Shown here piece by piece: positions 25,793-34,244 of a DNA stretch of 64,000 nt; position 1 is the stretch's first letter, and each line of letters opens with the position of its first letter. The notes under the pieces are model-generated. The model was not told the DNA's origin, ran no database searches, and was given only the letters and a program-made list of their open reading frames with translations. The stretch is from Pseudonocardia sp. ICBG1293. Lineage in GTDB: Bacteria; Actinomycetota; Actinomycetes; Mycobacteriales; Pseudonocardiaceae. The translations under genes and the position numbers were made by a program. The DNA is taken from contig NZ_JAHLEL010000049.1 of NCBI RefSeq assembly GCF_020131355.1, positions 26,746-90,745 of the forward strand, given 5' to 3'.

Positions 25793-27324
25793 GTCTCGAC
25801 CCACGGACACCCGTCGTCGTCGGGGTCGGGGAGGCCTCCGAGCGGATCGGCGAGCCCGGCTACGCCGCCCTGTCACCGGTCGGGCTCGGCGCCGCCGCGG
25901 CCGCCGCAGCGCTCGCCGACACCGGCGCCGACCCGGCCGCGGTCGCGGCGGCGCTGACCGTCGTCGCCGGGGTGCGGCAGTTCGAGATGTCGGTGCCCGG
26001 GGCGGTCGCGCCGCTGGGCCGGGCGGACAACTACCCGCGCGCGGTCGCCCGCCGCGTCGGCGCCGACCCGCAGCGGGCGGTGCTCGACGTCGTCGGCGGG
26101 CAGTCCCCGCAGCGGCTGGTCACCGAGTTCGCCGGCGCGATCGCCCGCGGGGAGGCCGGGGCGGTGCTGCTCGTCGGGGCCGAGGCGATGTCGACCGTGC
26201 GGGACCTGATGTCGCGCCCCGAGGCCGAGCGGCCCGACCACGGCGAGCACGTCGGCGGCACGCTGGGGGACCGCGGGTACGGCTCGGAGCTGCGCAGCCC
26301 GGTCGCCGAGGCGCACGGTGTGCTCTCCCCCGCCGCCTACTACGCGCTGTGCGAGAACGCCCGCCGCGCCCGGCTCGGCCTCGGCCGGGACGCCTACGCC
26401 CACGGGATGGGCGAGCTGTTCGCCCCGTTCACCCGGGTCGCCGCCGGGCACCCGCACGCCGCCGCGCCGCAGGTCCGGGAGCCGGACGAGCTCGTCACGC
26501 CCGACGACCGCAACCGGATGATCACCGACCCGTACCCGCGGTTCCTCGTCTCGCGCGACCAGGTCAACCAGGGCGCCGCGGTCGTCCTCACCTCGGTCGG
26601 CACCGCTCACGACCTGGGGATCGACCCGCAGCGGTGGGTGTTCCTGCACGGCCACGCCGACCTCACCGAGCAGGCCGTGCTCGACCGCCCCGACCTGGGC
26701 GCCTACCCGGCCGCCGAGGCCGCCGTCCGGCACGCCCTGGAGCTGGCCGGGACCGGCGTGGACGACCTCGCCGCGATCGACCTGTACTCCTGCTTCCCGA
26801 TCGCGGTGTCCAGCGTCGCCGACCCCCTCGGGCTGGCCGCGGACGACCCGCGCGGGCTCACCGTCACCGGTGGGCTGCCGTTCTTCGGCGGGCCGGGGAA
26901 CGACTACGCGATGCACGCGGTCGCCGAGGTCGTGCGACGCCTGCGGGCCGACCCGGGCACGTACGGCCTGGTCGGCGCGAACGGCGGGTTCCTGTCCAAG
27001 TACTCCGCCGGGGTCTACTCCACCCGCCCCGCCCCCTGGCGCGACGACGACAGCGGCGGGATCCAGGCCCGGCTCGACGCCGTCCCCACCGTCCCGACGA
27101 CGACCGCCGCCGACGGCACGGCGACCGTCGAGACCTGGACGGTGCGCCACGACCGCGACGGCAGCCGGCACGCGGTCGTCGTCGGCCGGCTCGACGACGG
27201 CGGTGCGCGGTTCGTCGGGTGCGGCCGCGACGACGCGCTGCCGGAACTGCTCGCCGGCGACCCGGCCGGGGCGGCGGTACGGGTCCGGCCCGACGGGAAG
27301 CTGATGATCGTCACGCCGCGCTGA
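25789..27324 (+). CDS. Thiolase-like protein / acetyl-CoA acetyltransferase
   Basis: 511 residues from ATG 25789, overlapping the upstream stop by 4 bp. Thiolase-fold landmarks of the SCP2/TLP1-like group: GVGEASERIG at the start, AIDLYSCFPIAV with the likely nucleophilic Cys, GGLPFFGGPGNDYAMHA, and GANGGFLSKYSAGVYST. A C-terminal OB-like extension (about 430-511) is typical of actinobacterial forms. Acyl-CoA substrate unknown; presumably part of a lipid or xenobiotic catabolic unit under TetR control. Confidence 0.85.
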   Translation: MSLDPRTPVVVGVGEASERIGEPGYAALSPVGLGAAAAAAALADTGADPAAVAAALTVVAGVRQFEMSVPGAVAPLGRADNYPRAVARRVGADPQRAVLDVVGGQSPQRLVTEFAGAIARGEAGAVLLVGAEAMSTVRDLMSRPEAERPDHGEHVGGTLGDRGYGSELRSPVAEAHGVLSPAAYYALCENARRARLGLGRDAYAHGMGELFAPFTRVAAGHPHAAAPQVREPDELVTPDDRNRMITDPYPRFLVSRDQVNQGAAVVLTSVGTAHDLGIDPQRWVFLHGHADLTEQAVLDRPDLGAYPAAEAAVRHALELAGTGVDDLAAIDLYSCFPIAVSSVADPLGLAADDPRGLTVTGGLPFFGGPGNDYAMHAVAEVVRRLRADPGTYGLVGANGGFLSKYSAGVYSTRPAPWRDDDSGGIQARLDAVPTVPTTTAADGTATVETWTVRHDRDGSRHAVVVGRLDDGGARFVGCGRDDALPELLAGDPAGAAVRVRPDGKLMIVTPR

Positions 27325-27340
27325 CGGGTAACCGGGCCCC

Positions 27341-27790
27341 ATGACCGAGAAGGCGCTGCGCGCCAGCCGTCACGTCGCCGCGCCGCCGCCTGCGGTGTTC
27401 GACCTGCTCGCCACCCCCGCCCGGCACCCGGAGATCGACGCCTCGGGCACGGTGCTCCGGTCGCGCACCGGGGGCAGGCTGACCGGCGCCGGGGACGTGT
27501 TCGTGATGGAGATGCACGGCCGCGACATGGGCGACTACCTGGTCGACAACCACGTCGTCGCCTTCGTCGAGGACCGCGAGATCGAGTGGGCGCCCGCCAC
27601 CCACGGCGGCGACCGGGGCGGGCAGCGCTGGGCCCACCACCTCGCCCCCGAGGGCGACGGCACCCGGGTCACCCACGTCTACGACTGGTCCGAGGTCACC
27701 CTGGAACGGCTGCTGCCCTACCTGCCCGTCGTCGACGCCGACGGGCTCGCCGCGACGCTGGACCGGCTCGCGGCCGCCGTCGAGGGCTGA
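27341..27790 (+). CDS. SRPBCC-family protein
   Basis: 149 residues, 16 bp after the thiolase-like gene. The START/Bet v1 fold is suggested by ASRHVAAPPPAVFDLLATPARHPEIDASG at the N-terminus and the DGTRVTHVYDWSEV strand pair. It probably binds a hydrophobic ligand. The last 73 bp overlap the convergent aminotransferase gene. Confidence 0.75.
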   Translation: MTEKALRASRHVAAPPPAVFDLLATPARHPEIDASGTVLRSRTGGRLTGAGDVFVMEMHGRDMGDYLVDNHVVAFVEDREIEWAPATHGGDRGGQRWAHHLAPEGDGTRVTHVYDWSEVTLERLLPYLPVVDADGLAATLDRLAAAVEG

Positions 27791-29046
27791 GCCACCTCCC
27801 CCAGGGCCGTGCCGAGGATGTCCACGCCGCGGCGGATCTCGGCCTCGGTCGCGGTCAGCAGCGGCGCGATCCGGAACGTCCCGCCCATCCCGGGCAGCTG
27901 CACGATGTTCATGTGCAGGCCCAGCTCGGCGCACCGCGCGGTGACGGCCGCCCCGAGCGCGTCGGTGTCGGAACCCGCCAGCTCCAGCCCGACCAGCAGG
28001 CCGCGGCCGCGGACGTCGCCGATCATCCCGGTCGTGCGGGCCAGGTCGCGCAGACCGTCCTGCAGCAGCGTGCCCAGCTCACGGGCACGCAGGTCGAGCC
28101 GGTCGCGGGTGAGCACGTCGAGCACGGTGAGCCCGACCGCCGCCGGGAGCGGGTCGTTGACGTGGGTGGTGAAGAACAGGAAGCCGCGCTCGTGCGCGAC
28201 CTGCTCGATCGCGGCCGTGGTGAGGACGGCGGCGAGCGGCAGGCCCGCCCCGAGCGTCTTGGACAGCGTGAGGATATCCGGGACCACGCCGTCGCGCTGG
28301 TGGGCGTACCAGTCCCCGGTGCGGCACAGACCGGTCTGGGCCTCGTCGAGGATCAGCAGCATCCCGCGCTCGTGGCACTTGTCGCGCAGCGCCGCCAGGT
28401 AGCCCGGTGGCAGGTCGACGACCCCGCCCGAGGACAGCACCGGCTCGACGATGCAGGCGGCGAGGCTGCCGACGGACTGGGCGTCGATCAGGGCGAACCC
28501 GAGGTCGAGCTGGCGGCGCCAGTCGAGCTCCCCGGCGTCGTCGACGAGGTCGGGGCGGTAGCGGTCGGGCACCGGCAGCGCGAAGTTGCCGGGGGCGGCG
28601 GGGCCGTAGCCGGCGCGGCCGGCGACATAGGTCGCGTTCGCCGCGGCCTGGGTCATGCCGTGCCAGGAGCGGGCGAAGGACACGATCTCGTGCCGGCCGG
28701 TGACGAGCTTGGCCATCCGGATCGCGGCCTCGTTGGACTCCGCGCCGGTGGTCAGCAGCATCGCCCGGTCCAGGCCACCGCCGACCGAGGCGCACAGCCG
28801 CTCGCACAGCTCCAGCACCGGCCGCGACAACATCCCGCTGTAGAGGTGGTCGAGCCGCCCGACCTGGTCGCGGACGGTCGCGACGATCTCCGGGTGCGCG
28901 TGCCCGAGGATCGCGCTCATCTGCCCGGAGGTGAAGTCGAGCAGCTCCCGGCCGTCCTCGAAGGTGACGGTGCTGCCGTGGGCGCGGTCGATCACCCCGG
29001 GGGTGAAGCCGCCGTGGCCGGAGTAGCGGATGAGGTGTTCGGTCAC
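27718..29046 (-). CDS. Class III aminotransferase, 2,2-dialkylglycine decarboxylase-like
   Basis: About 442 residues from GTG 29046. PLP lysine is K263 (TLSKTLGAG), D234 pairs with the cofactor (LILDEAQTG). The residues that mark dialkylglycine decarboxylase are present: Q42 (FTSGQMSA), W128 (SWHG) and the SSGG serine near 205, corresponding to Q52, W138 and S215 of the Burkholderia enzyme as I recall it. This supports decarboxylation-dependent transamination of 2,2-dialkylglycines such as 2-aminoisobutyrate. The last 25 or so residues extend beyond the family end and overlap the SRPBCC gene. Confidence 0.82.
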   Translation of the reverse strand: MTEHLIRYSGHGGFTPGVIDRAHGSTVTFEDGRELLDFTSGQMSAILGHAHPEIVATVRDQVGRLDHLYSGMLSRPVLELCERLCASVGGGLDRAMLLTTGAESNEAAIRMAKLVTGRHEIVSFARSWHGMTQAAANATYVAGRAGYGPAAPGNFALPVPDRYRPDLVDDAGELDWRRQLDLGFALIDAQSVGSLAACIVEPVLSSGGVVDLPPGYLAALRDKCHERGMLLILDEAQTGLCRTGDWYAHQRDGVVPDILTLSKTLGAGLPLAAVLTTAAIEQVAHERGFLFFTTHVNDPLPAAVGLTVLDVLTRDRLDLRARELGTLLQDGLRDLARTTGMIGDVRGRGLLVGLELAGSDTDALGAAVTARCAELGLHMNIVQLPGMGGTFRIAPLLTATEAEIRRGVDILGTALGEVAQPSTAAASRSSVAASPSASTTGR

Positions 29047-29260
29047 AGCCAGGTCCTCTCGCGTGCCCGCACGGTCCGGGCGACGGTGTCGTCGGCCGGG
29101 GTCGGCACACCGGGCAGCGGTGCCGTCCCGACCTCCCCCGGGCGCAGTCTGGCATCCCGGGGACCGTCCGGGCAGCCCCGACGACGTGCCCGCACGGGAC
29201 GCCGCGGCGGCGGATACGGCAGGCTGGGGACAGGAGCAGGAACCGGACGAGGGGGACGTC

Positions 29261-29995
29261 GTGACCTGGAGCACCCGTGAGGTCGCCGAGCTGGCGGGGA
29301 CCAGCCTGCGGGCGGTGCGGCACTACCACGAGATCGGACTGCTGGCCGAGCCCGAACGGCGGACGAACGGCTACAAGCAGTACGGGGTCGCGCACCTGGT
29401 GCGGCTGCTGCGGATCAAGCGGCTCGTCGACCTCGGGTTCTCGCTGGCCCAGATCTCCGAGATGAACGACGCCGACGCCCACCCGGAGGAGGCCGCCCGC
29501 GCGCTCGACGCCGAGCTGGCCGCCACCATCGAGCGGCTGCAACAGGCCCGCGCCGAGCTGGCGCTGATCCTGGACGGAGCCGCGCCGACCGACCTGCCCA
29601 CCGAGTTCGCCGCTGCCGCCGACCAGCCGATGTCCGACGCCGACCGGTCGCTCACCCAGGTCCTGCCGCGGGTGCTGGGGTCGGAGCGGCTGCAGGCCGT
29701 CGCGGACATGCTGGCCCGGACCGGCCCCGACCCGACGCAGGACCGGTTCGACTCGCTCCCGGCCGACGCCGACGAGGCCACCCGTCAGGAGCTCGCCGAC
29801 CTGATGGTGCCGTACATGCGCACGCTCTACGAGACCCATCCCGGCCTGGTCGCACCGAACACCGACGCCCCGATCGGTGAGCAGCGGGCCGAGCAGACCC
29901 TGGACCGGGCGATGCGGGAGCTCTACAACGCCGCCCAGCTCGACGTGCTCGTCCGTGCCGGGAAGGCGCTCGCCGCGGAGCGCAGGGCGGGCTGA
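29261..29995 (+). CDS. MerR-family transcriptional regulator
   Basis: 244 residues from GTG 29261 with GAGGGGGA upstream. Winged HTH at residues 1-70 (WSTREVAELAGTSLRAVRHYHEIGLLAEPERRTNGYKQYG), a dimerization helix, then an uncharacterised effector region ending RELYNAAQLDVLVRAGKALAAERR. A close paralogue lies at 43333-44043. It is divergent from the dialkylglycine decarboxylase-like gene, with 214 bp between, so could regulate it. Confidence 0.88.
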   Translation: MTWSTREVAELAGTSLRAVRHYHEIGLLAEPERRTNGYKQYGVAHLVRLLRIKRLVDLGFSLAQISEMNDADAHPEEAARALDAELAATIERLQQARAELALILDGAAPTDLPTEFAAAADQPMSDADRSLTQVLPRVLGSERLQAVADMLARTGPDPTQDRFDSLPADADEATRQELADLMVPYMRTLYETHPGLVAPNTDAPIGEQRAEQTLDRAMRELYNAAQLDVLVRAGKALAAERRAG

Positions 29996-30147
29996 GCTCC
30001 TCCGGCCGCCCTCACCGACCGCCGGTCATCACTTGTGGGGATCGGCCCCGGTGTCCGATAACGCCCCGCCGTCCCTTCCACGATGCGCCGTGTGCAGCAA
30101 CGGATCGGGTACGGACGCCCTCGAGCGTCCGGGGAGCAGGGGTCGGC

Positions 30148-31239
30148 GTGGTCGGGAAGATGATCGTTGCCGTGGTCGCGGTCGCCGCGGCCGTCGGCGG
30201 GATCGGGCTCGTGGTGAGCGGCTCGTCGGACGAGGCGGTCGTGACCCGCATCGTCGACGGCGACACGTTCGAGGCGACCCTGGACGGCCGCAGCACCACG
30301 GTCCGGCTGCTCAACATCGACACCCCCGAGACCGTCGACCCCGACTCCGCCGTCCAGTGCCTCGGTCCGGAGGCGGCCGCCCGGCTCGCCGCGCTCATCC
30401 CGGTCGGCAGCACCGTCGGCCTGTCCTACGACGACGAGCGCGTCGACGGCCGGGGCCGCACCCTGGCCGGGGTGCACGACACCGCGGGGCGGCTGGTCAA
30501 CGCCGAGCTCGCCCGGGAGGGACTCGGCACCGCGATGGTGGTCGGTGGCGACGACCGCTACCTCGACGAGGTCGCCGCGGCCCAGGAGGAGGCCCGCGCC
30601 GCGGGTCGCGGGCTGTACGCGACGACGGTGTCCTGCACCGTCCCCGCACAGGTGGAGCGGGCCCGCGGCACCGTCGCGGGGCTGGCGCAGCGGGCGTCGT
30701 CGCCGGACCCGGCGCAGCTCGACGCCGCGGGCCGGGAGACCGACGACGCGCTGACCGTGCTGGCGGGGCTGGACGCCGACGTCCGGGCACACCGGGCGGG
30801 TGTGGCCTGGGCGGTGCTGTCCGAGCTCGACCGGGCCCGCCTGACCGGGATCCTCGACACCGCCCGGAGCGACGCCCGGACGCTGCAGGCCCGCTTCGCC
30901 CAGCAGGCCTCGGACGCGCGGGAGGCACAGCGTCTGGCCGCCGAGCAAGCCGAGCGCGACCGCGTCGCCCGGGAGGAGGCGGCCCGCGCCGAGGCCGCCG
31001 AGCGGACGGCCCGCGCCGCCGCCGCGGCCGCCCCGGCGCCGGTCGCCCCGGCCCCGGTCGCACCGGCTGCCGCTCCGGCGGGCGGGGGCTGCGACCCGAA
31101 CTACACCCCCTGCGTGCCGGTCTCGGCGACCGACCTCGACTGCGGTGACCTGTCCGGCGGACCGTTCCGGGTCGTGGGGACCGACCGGCACCGCCTGGAC
31201 GCGGACTCCGACGGCATCGACTGCGAGTCGCAGGGCTGA
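30148..31239 (+). CDS. Secreted/anchored thermonuclease (SNase) with Excalibur domain
   Basis: 363 residues with an N-terminal hydrophobic segment (MIVAVVAVAAAVGGIGLVVSG) acting as signal or anchor. The SNase OB-fold follows: RIVDGDTFEA, VRLLNIDTPET and the Arg/Glu set that cleaves nucleic acids. A long alanine-rich, charged coiled-coil linker (about 165-300) leads to a C-terminal Excalibur calcium-binding motif (CDPNYTPC ... DADSDGIDCE). Acts outside the membrane. The start could also be ATG 30160. Confidence 0.88.
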   Translation: MVGKMIVAVVAVAAAVGGIGLVVSGSSDEAVVTRIVDGDTFEATLDGRSTTVRLLNIDTPETVDPDSAVQCLGPEAAARLAALIPVGSTVGLSYDDERVDGRGRTLAGVHDTAGRLVNAELAREGLGTAMVVGGDDRYLDEVAAAQEEARAAGRGLYATTVSCTVPAQVERARGTVAGLAQRASSPDPAQLDAAGRETDDALTVLAGLDADVRAHRAGVAWAVLSELDRARLTGILDTARSDARTLQARFAQQASDAREAQRLAAEQAERDRVAREEAARAEAAERTARAAAAAAPAPVAPAPVAPAAAPAGGGCDPNYTPCVPVSATDLDCGDLSGGPFRVVGTDRHRLDADSDGIDCESQG

Positions 31240-31258
31240 TCGGCTCAGCCGATCAGCC
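31234..31258. terminator. Palindromic terminator spanning both stop codons
   Basis: GGCTGATCGGCT-C-AGCCGATCAGCC is a perfect palindrome between the convergent nuclease and Rieske genes. It contains the TGA of the nuclease (31237-31239) and the stop of the Rieske gene (31253-31255). Confidence 0.8.
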
Positions 31259-31630
31259 CGCCGCGTCGCCCAGCCGGCGGGCCCCGACCGCACGCCGGCG
31301 CATGGCCGCCTCGGCGAGCTCGTCGTCGACGCCGACCCAGATGTGGCCCTCCTCCTCGCGCACCGGGAAGACGGTGATGGGCCGGGTCGCCGGCGGGCAC
31401 AGCGGCTCGCCGGAGGTGTAGTCGAAGACGCTGCCGTGACACGAGCACAGCAGTCCCTCATCGGTGACCTTCCCGCTGGACAGCAGGCAGTCGAGGTGGC
31501 TGCAGTAGTTCGAGGTGGCGTGCACCTCGCCCTCGGAGCGGGAGACGGCGACCTCGACCTCCCCGGCGAAGAAGCGGCGGACGACCCCCTCGGGGACCTG
31601 GCCGGAGCGGGCGATCTTGTGGAAGTCCAC
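31253..31630 (-). CDS. Rieske [2Fe-2S] protein 2 of the HDO operon
   Basis: 125 residues from GTG 31630 with GAGGAG 8 bases upstream. Cluster ligands are C43-x-H45 and C62-x2-H65 (NYCSHLDC ... CSCHGSVFD). The hydrophobic loop and pattern resemble Rieske ferredoxins or the small soluble subunits of dioxygenase systems. Last gene of the four-gene minus-strand operon; I infer it passes electrons from the FAD reductase to the oxidase encoded at the operon's head. Confidence 0.85.
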   Translation of the reverse strand: MDFHKIARSGQVPEGVVRRFFAGEVEVAVSRSEGEVHATSNYCSHLDCLLSSGKVTDEGLLCSCHGSVFDYTSGEPLCPPATRPITVFPVREEEGHIWVGVDDELAEAAMRRRAVGARRLGDAAG

Positions 31631-31641
31631 GGCGTGTCTCC

Positions 31642-32868
31642 TCAGGCGGTGATGGTGTCGAGCAGGTCGAACAGGTCGTGGTCGTCGTCGGCGAGCTGCA
31701 CGCGGGGCACCGGGGCGCCGAGTGCGAGCAGGGCCCGGACGGCCGGGACGTCCCCGCCGCGCTCGACGCAGAACGCGGCGTGCACGCGGTCGTCGGTCAG
31801 GTAGAAGGCGGTGAAGTCGCGGTCGGCGACGCTGCCCCGGACCACGACGTCCGCGCCGGCCGGGGCGTGTCCGACGAACTGCAGGTTGAGCCCGAACTGG
31901 TCCGACCAGAACCACGGCGCCTCCGGCGGCGGCACCGTCTTCCCGAGCAGCGCCCGGGCGACGGTCCCGCCCTGGGTCGTCGCGTTGTCCACGTGCTCCA
32001 TCCGGACGAAGCCCTCACCGCCGGGCCGGCAGGCGAGGTCCCCGGCCGCGAACACGCCGGGGGCCGAGGTCCGGCAGAGCTCGTCGACGACCACTCCCCC
32101 GCGGACCGGGTCGACGGCGATCCCCGCCGCGCGGGCGAGCTCGTCGCGGGGCACCGACCCCACCGCGACGACGACGAGGTCGGCCTCCACCGGTCCGGAC
32201 GAGGTGTCGACCACGACGCCCGCGCCCGTCGGGGCGACGGTCGAGATCTCCTGACCGCACCGCAGGTCGACGCCGTGCGCGCGGTACAGACCCGCGCAGA
32301 ACGCGGCCATGTCCGGGCCGAGCGCGCCGAGCATCGGCAGCGGCCCGGCCTCCAGCACCACGACCTCGATCCCGAGCTCGCGGGCCGACGACGCGACCTC
32401 GGCGCCGATCAGCCCGCCGCCGACGACGACGAGCCGCCGCAGCCCGGGCAGGGCGTCACGGAGCCGGACGGCGTCGCCGACGGTCCGCAGGTGCACGACC
32501 CGGTCGCCGGACACCCCGGGCAGCGTGCGGGCACGCACCCCGGTCGCGAGCAGCACCGCGTCGGCGTTCACGCGCGACCCGTCCCGCAGCTCCACCCCGC
32601 CCGGTGCGACGGCGGTGACGGCGGCCCCGGTCCGCAGCTCGACGTCGTGGGCCGCGGCCCAGGTCTCGTCGAGCAGCACGAGGTCGGCGGAGCCGGCGTC
32701 CCCGCGGAGGAACTCCTTCGACAGCGGCGGCCGCTGGTAGGGCAGGTGCGGTTCGTCGGACAGCACCGTCAGCGGACCGTCGAAACCGCGACGGCGCAGC
32801 ATCCGGACGGTGGCCACGGCGGCCTGCCCGGCCCCGACGGTGACGAGGCTGCGTACCGGCTCGGACAT
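31642..32868 (-). CDS. FAD-dependent ferredoxin reductase
   Basis: 408 residues from ATG 32868. N-terminal FAD dinucleotide fold (LVTVGAGQAAVATVRMLRRRG), central NAD(P)H fold (LVVVGGGLIGAEVASSARELG) and the FAD-ribityl motif GVFAAGDLA, with a C-terminal reductase domain (WSDQFGLNLQFVGHAP). Typical of oxygenase-coupled ferredoxin reductases. Start overlaps the upstream Rieske stop (ATGA), so the two are co-translated. It would deliver NAD(P)H electrons to the Rieske partners. Confidence 0.92.
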   Translation of the reverse strand: MSEPVRSLVTVGAGQAAVATVRMLRRRGFDGPLTVLSDEPHLPYQRPPLSKEFLRGDAGSADLVLLDETWAAAHDVELRTGAAVTAVAPGGVELRDGSRVNADAVLLATGVRARTLPGVSGDRVVHLRTVGDAVRLRDALPGLRRLVVVGGGLIGAEVASSARELGIEVVVLEAGPLPMLGALGPDMAAFCAGLYRAHGVDLRCGQEISTVAPTGAGVVVDTSSGPVEADLVVVAVGSVPRDELARAAGIAVDPVRGGVVVDELCRTSAPGVFAAGDLACRPGGEGFVRMEHVDNATTQGGTVARALLGKTVPPPEAPWFWSDQFGLNLQFVGHAPAGADVVVRGSVADRDFTAFYLTDDRVHAAFCVERGGDVPAVRALLALGAPVPRVQLADDDHDLFDLLDTITA

Positions 32869-33209
32869 CAGTTCTCCTCCTGGCTGCGGGGGCGGGCGTC
32901 GACGTGGATCACGCCGTCGACGACCCGGACGTCGTGGACCGGCTGGCACTCGTCCCGTCCGTCGGCCCGGCCGGTCACGGGGTCGAAGGCCCACTGGTGG
33001 GCGGGGCAGACGACCCGGCCCTGCCACAGCACGCCGCGGGCCAGGGACCGTCCCTTGTGGATACAGACGTCGTCGAGCGCGACGACGCGGTCCCCGGCCA
33101 GGAACAGGGCGACCGGCCTGCCGTCGACCTCCACCCGGAGGCGACGGCGGCGGGCCAGGTCGGCGAGCGGGACGGTGGCGACCCACCGGGTGGTCTCGAT
33201 GTCGCTCAC
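32868..33209 (-). CDS. Rieske [2Fe-2S] ferredoxin 1 of the HDO operon
   Basis: 113 residues from GTG 33209 (VSDIETTRWV), preferred over GTG 33215 because GGGA lies 6 bases upstream. Ligands C49-x-H51 and C68-x2-H71 (DVCIHKGRS ... VCPAHQWAFD). Soluble, no membrane segment. Tightly coupled to the FAD reductase gene and 60 bp downstream of the HDO gene. Confidence 0.88.
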   Translation of the reverse strand: MSDIETTRWVATVPLADLARRRRLRVEVDGRPVALFLAGDRVVALDDVCIHKGRSLARGVLWQGRVVCPAHQWAFDPVTGRADGRDECQPVHDVRVVDGVIHVDARPRSQEEN

Positions 33210-33269
33210 GTGCACTCCCGGGCGTCGGGCCGCGACGGGCGCGGGGCGCGCGCCCGTCGCGGTGATCGG

Positions 33270-34010
33270 TCAGAGGGACGGAGCGACGTAGGTGTCGTAC
33301 AGCGCGCGGGTGTAGGAGAAGCGCATCTCCGCGCCCCAGCGCACGAACTGCAGGCAGCGCTGCTGCAGCTCGGGGGTGTCGGCGTGGTCGAGCACGATCT
33401 GGTATCCACGCTCGCCGTGCACCTCGTCGGAGGTGATGTGCAGGTCGAAGAACTCGATCTCGTCCTCGGTGAACCCGTAGGCCTCGCGCAGCGGCACGAT
33501 CTGCTTCCGGTAGATGCCCGGGACCTGCGACTCCAGCCCCACGACCAGCGCCGCGGTGGCGACCACGAAGTGCTCGCGCATCGCGACGGCGTAGCACCAG
33601 GACTGCAGCCCGCGGGTGACCGCGTTCATGTTGTCCGGGTTCTCGATGCGCTCCTTGCTCGTGCCGCAGGCCTCGCCGAACCGGATCAGCAGGTCGGTGT
33701 GCCGGATGTCGGCGAGCTCCTCCTCGTACATGTTCTGGAGGGTGAAGTCCTTGGCGTCGGTGCAGTGGGCGGGGGTGTTGCCGTAGATGTAGCCGAGGTA
33801 GTCGGCGAACGGTCCGACGTAGTGGTAGTGGTTCTCGGCCCAGCGGCTGAAGTGCTCGCGGGTCAGCGTCCCGTCCGCCCAGGCCTGGGAGAACGACGCG
33901 TTCTTGGCCTCGCGGCCCTTGATCGCGTCCTCCAGTGCGGCCCGGAAGTCCTCGCGGGAGAGCAGACCCGGCACCGGGGTGCCTGCGGTCTCGTCCACGG
34001 TCAGGGTCAT
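33270..34010 (-). CDS. Haem-oxygenase-like diiron oxidase (CADD/TenA/PqqC fold)
   Basis: 246 residues, ATG 34010 with GGAGG upstream. The all-helical fold is that of TenA/PqqC, but the residues point to a nonhaem iron site: E97-x6-H104 (EELADIRH), E160 (VVGLESQ) and H191-x3-D195-x2-H198 (HITSDEVH). CADD from Chlamydia uses E81, H88, E142, H174, D178, H181, with nearly the same spacing (7/54/32/4/3 versus 7/56/31/4/3 here). PqqC itself is cofactor-free and TenA is a thiaminase, so a diiron oxidase is the better call. Two Rieske proteins and a reductase follow in the operon, supplying a plausible electron chain. Substrate unknown. Confidence 0.8.
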   Translation of the reverse strand: MTLTVDETAGTPVPGLLSREDFRAALEDAIKGREAKNASFSQAWADGTLTREHFSRWAENHYHYVGPFADYLGYIYGNTPAHCTDAKDFTLQNMYEEELADIRHTDLLIRFGEACGTSKERIENPDNMNAVTRGLQSWCYAVAMREHFVVATAALVVGLESQVPGIYRKQIVPLREAYGFTEDEIEFFDLHITSDEVHGERGYQIVLDHADTPELQQRCLQFVRWGAEMRFSYTRALYDTYVAPSL

Positions 34011-34184
34011 GACGAACCCTCCAGATCAGGGATGTGGGGTGGAACCGGGGGCGTCGCTGCGCCTCTCCGGTGACCTCGACGCTAGGCGTCGGCACCCGCG
34101 TCCTCCCTGGTCAGACAGCACAAGGATCAGCGACGAGTTGCAGCACGACGCACTGGCTCCGCCGGCGCACGGGCGCACGACGAC

Positions 34185-34225
34185 GGCCCCGGTCCCCGCA
34201 GACCGTCGCTGCGGGTACCGGGGCC
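34185..34225. terminator. Hairpin downstream of the permease gene
   Basis: Imperfect stem GGCCCCGGTCCCCGCAG / CTGCGGGTACCGGGGCC just past the permease stop at 34245 (minus strand). The rest of 34011-34244 is promoter space for the HDO operon with no recognisable operator. Confidence 0.6.
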
Positions 34226-34244
34226 GGTCGTGCGCCGGACGAGC

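Noticed and set aside
33270..34010. PqqC or TenA (thiaminase / PQQ synthase) function
   Set aside because: The E/H/D metal-ligand set and Rieske/reductase neighbours fit a diiron oxidase; no pqq or thi genes are nearby.
31642..34095. A single 817-codon frame covering reductase, Rieske and oxidase genes
   Set aside because: Only the part after ATG 32868 has reductase motifs; upstream it is an out-of-frame reading of the Rieske and diiron oxidase genes.
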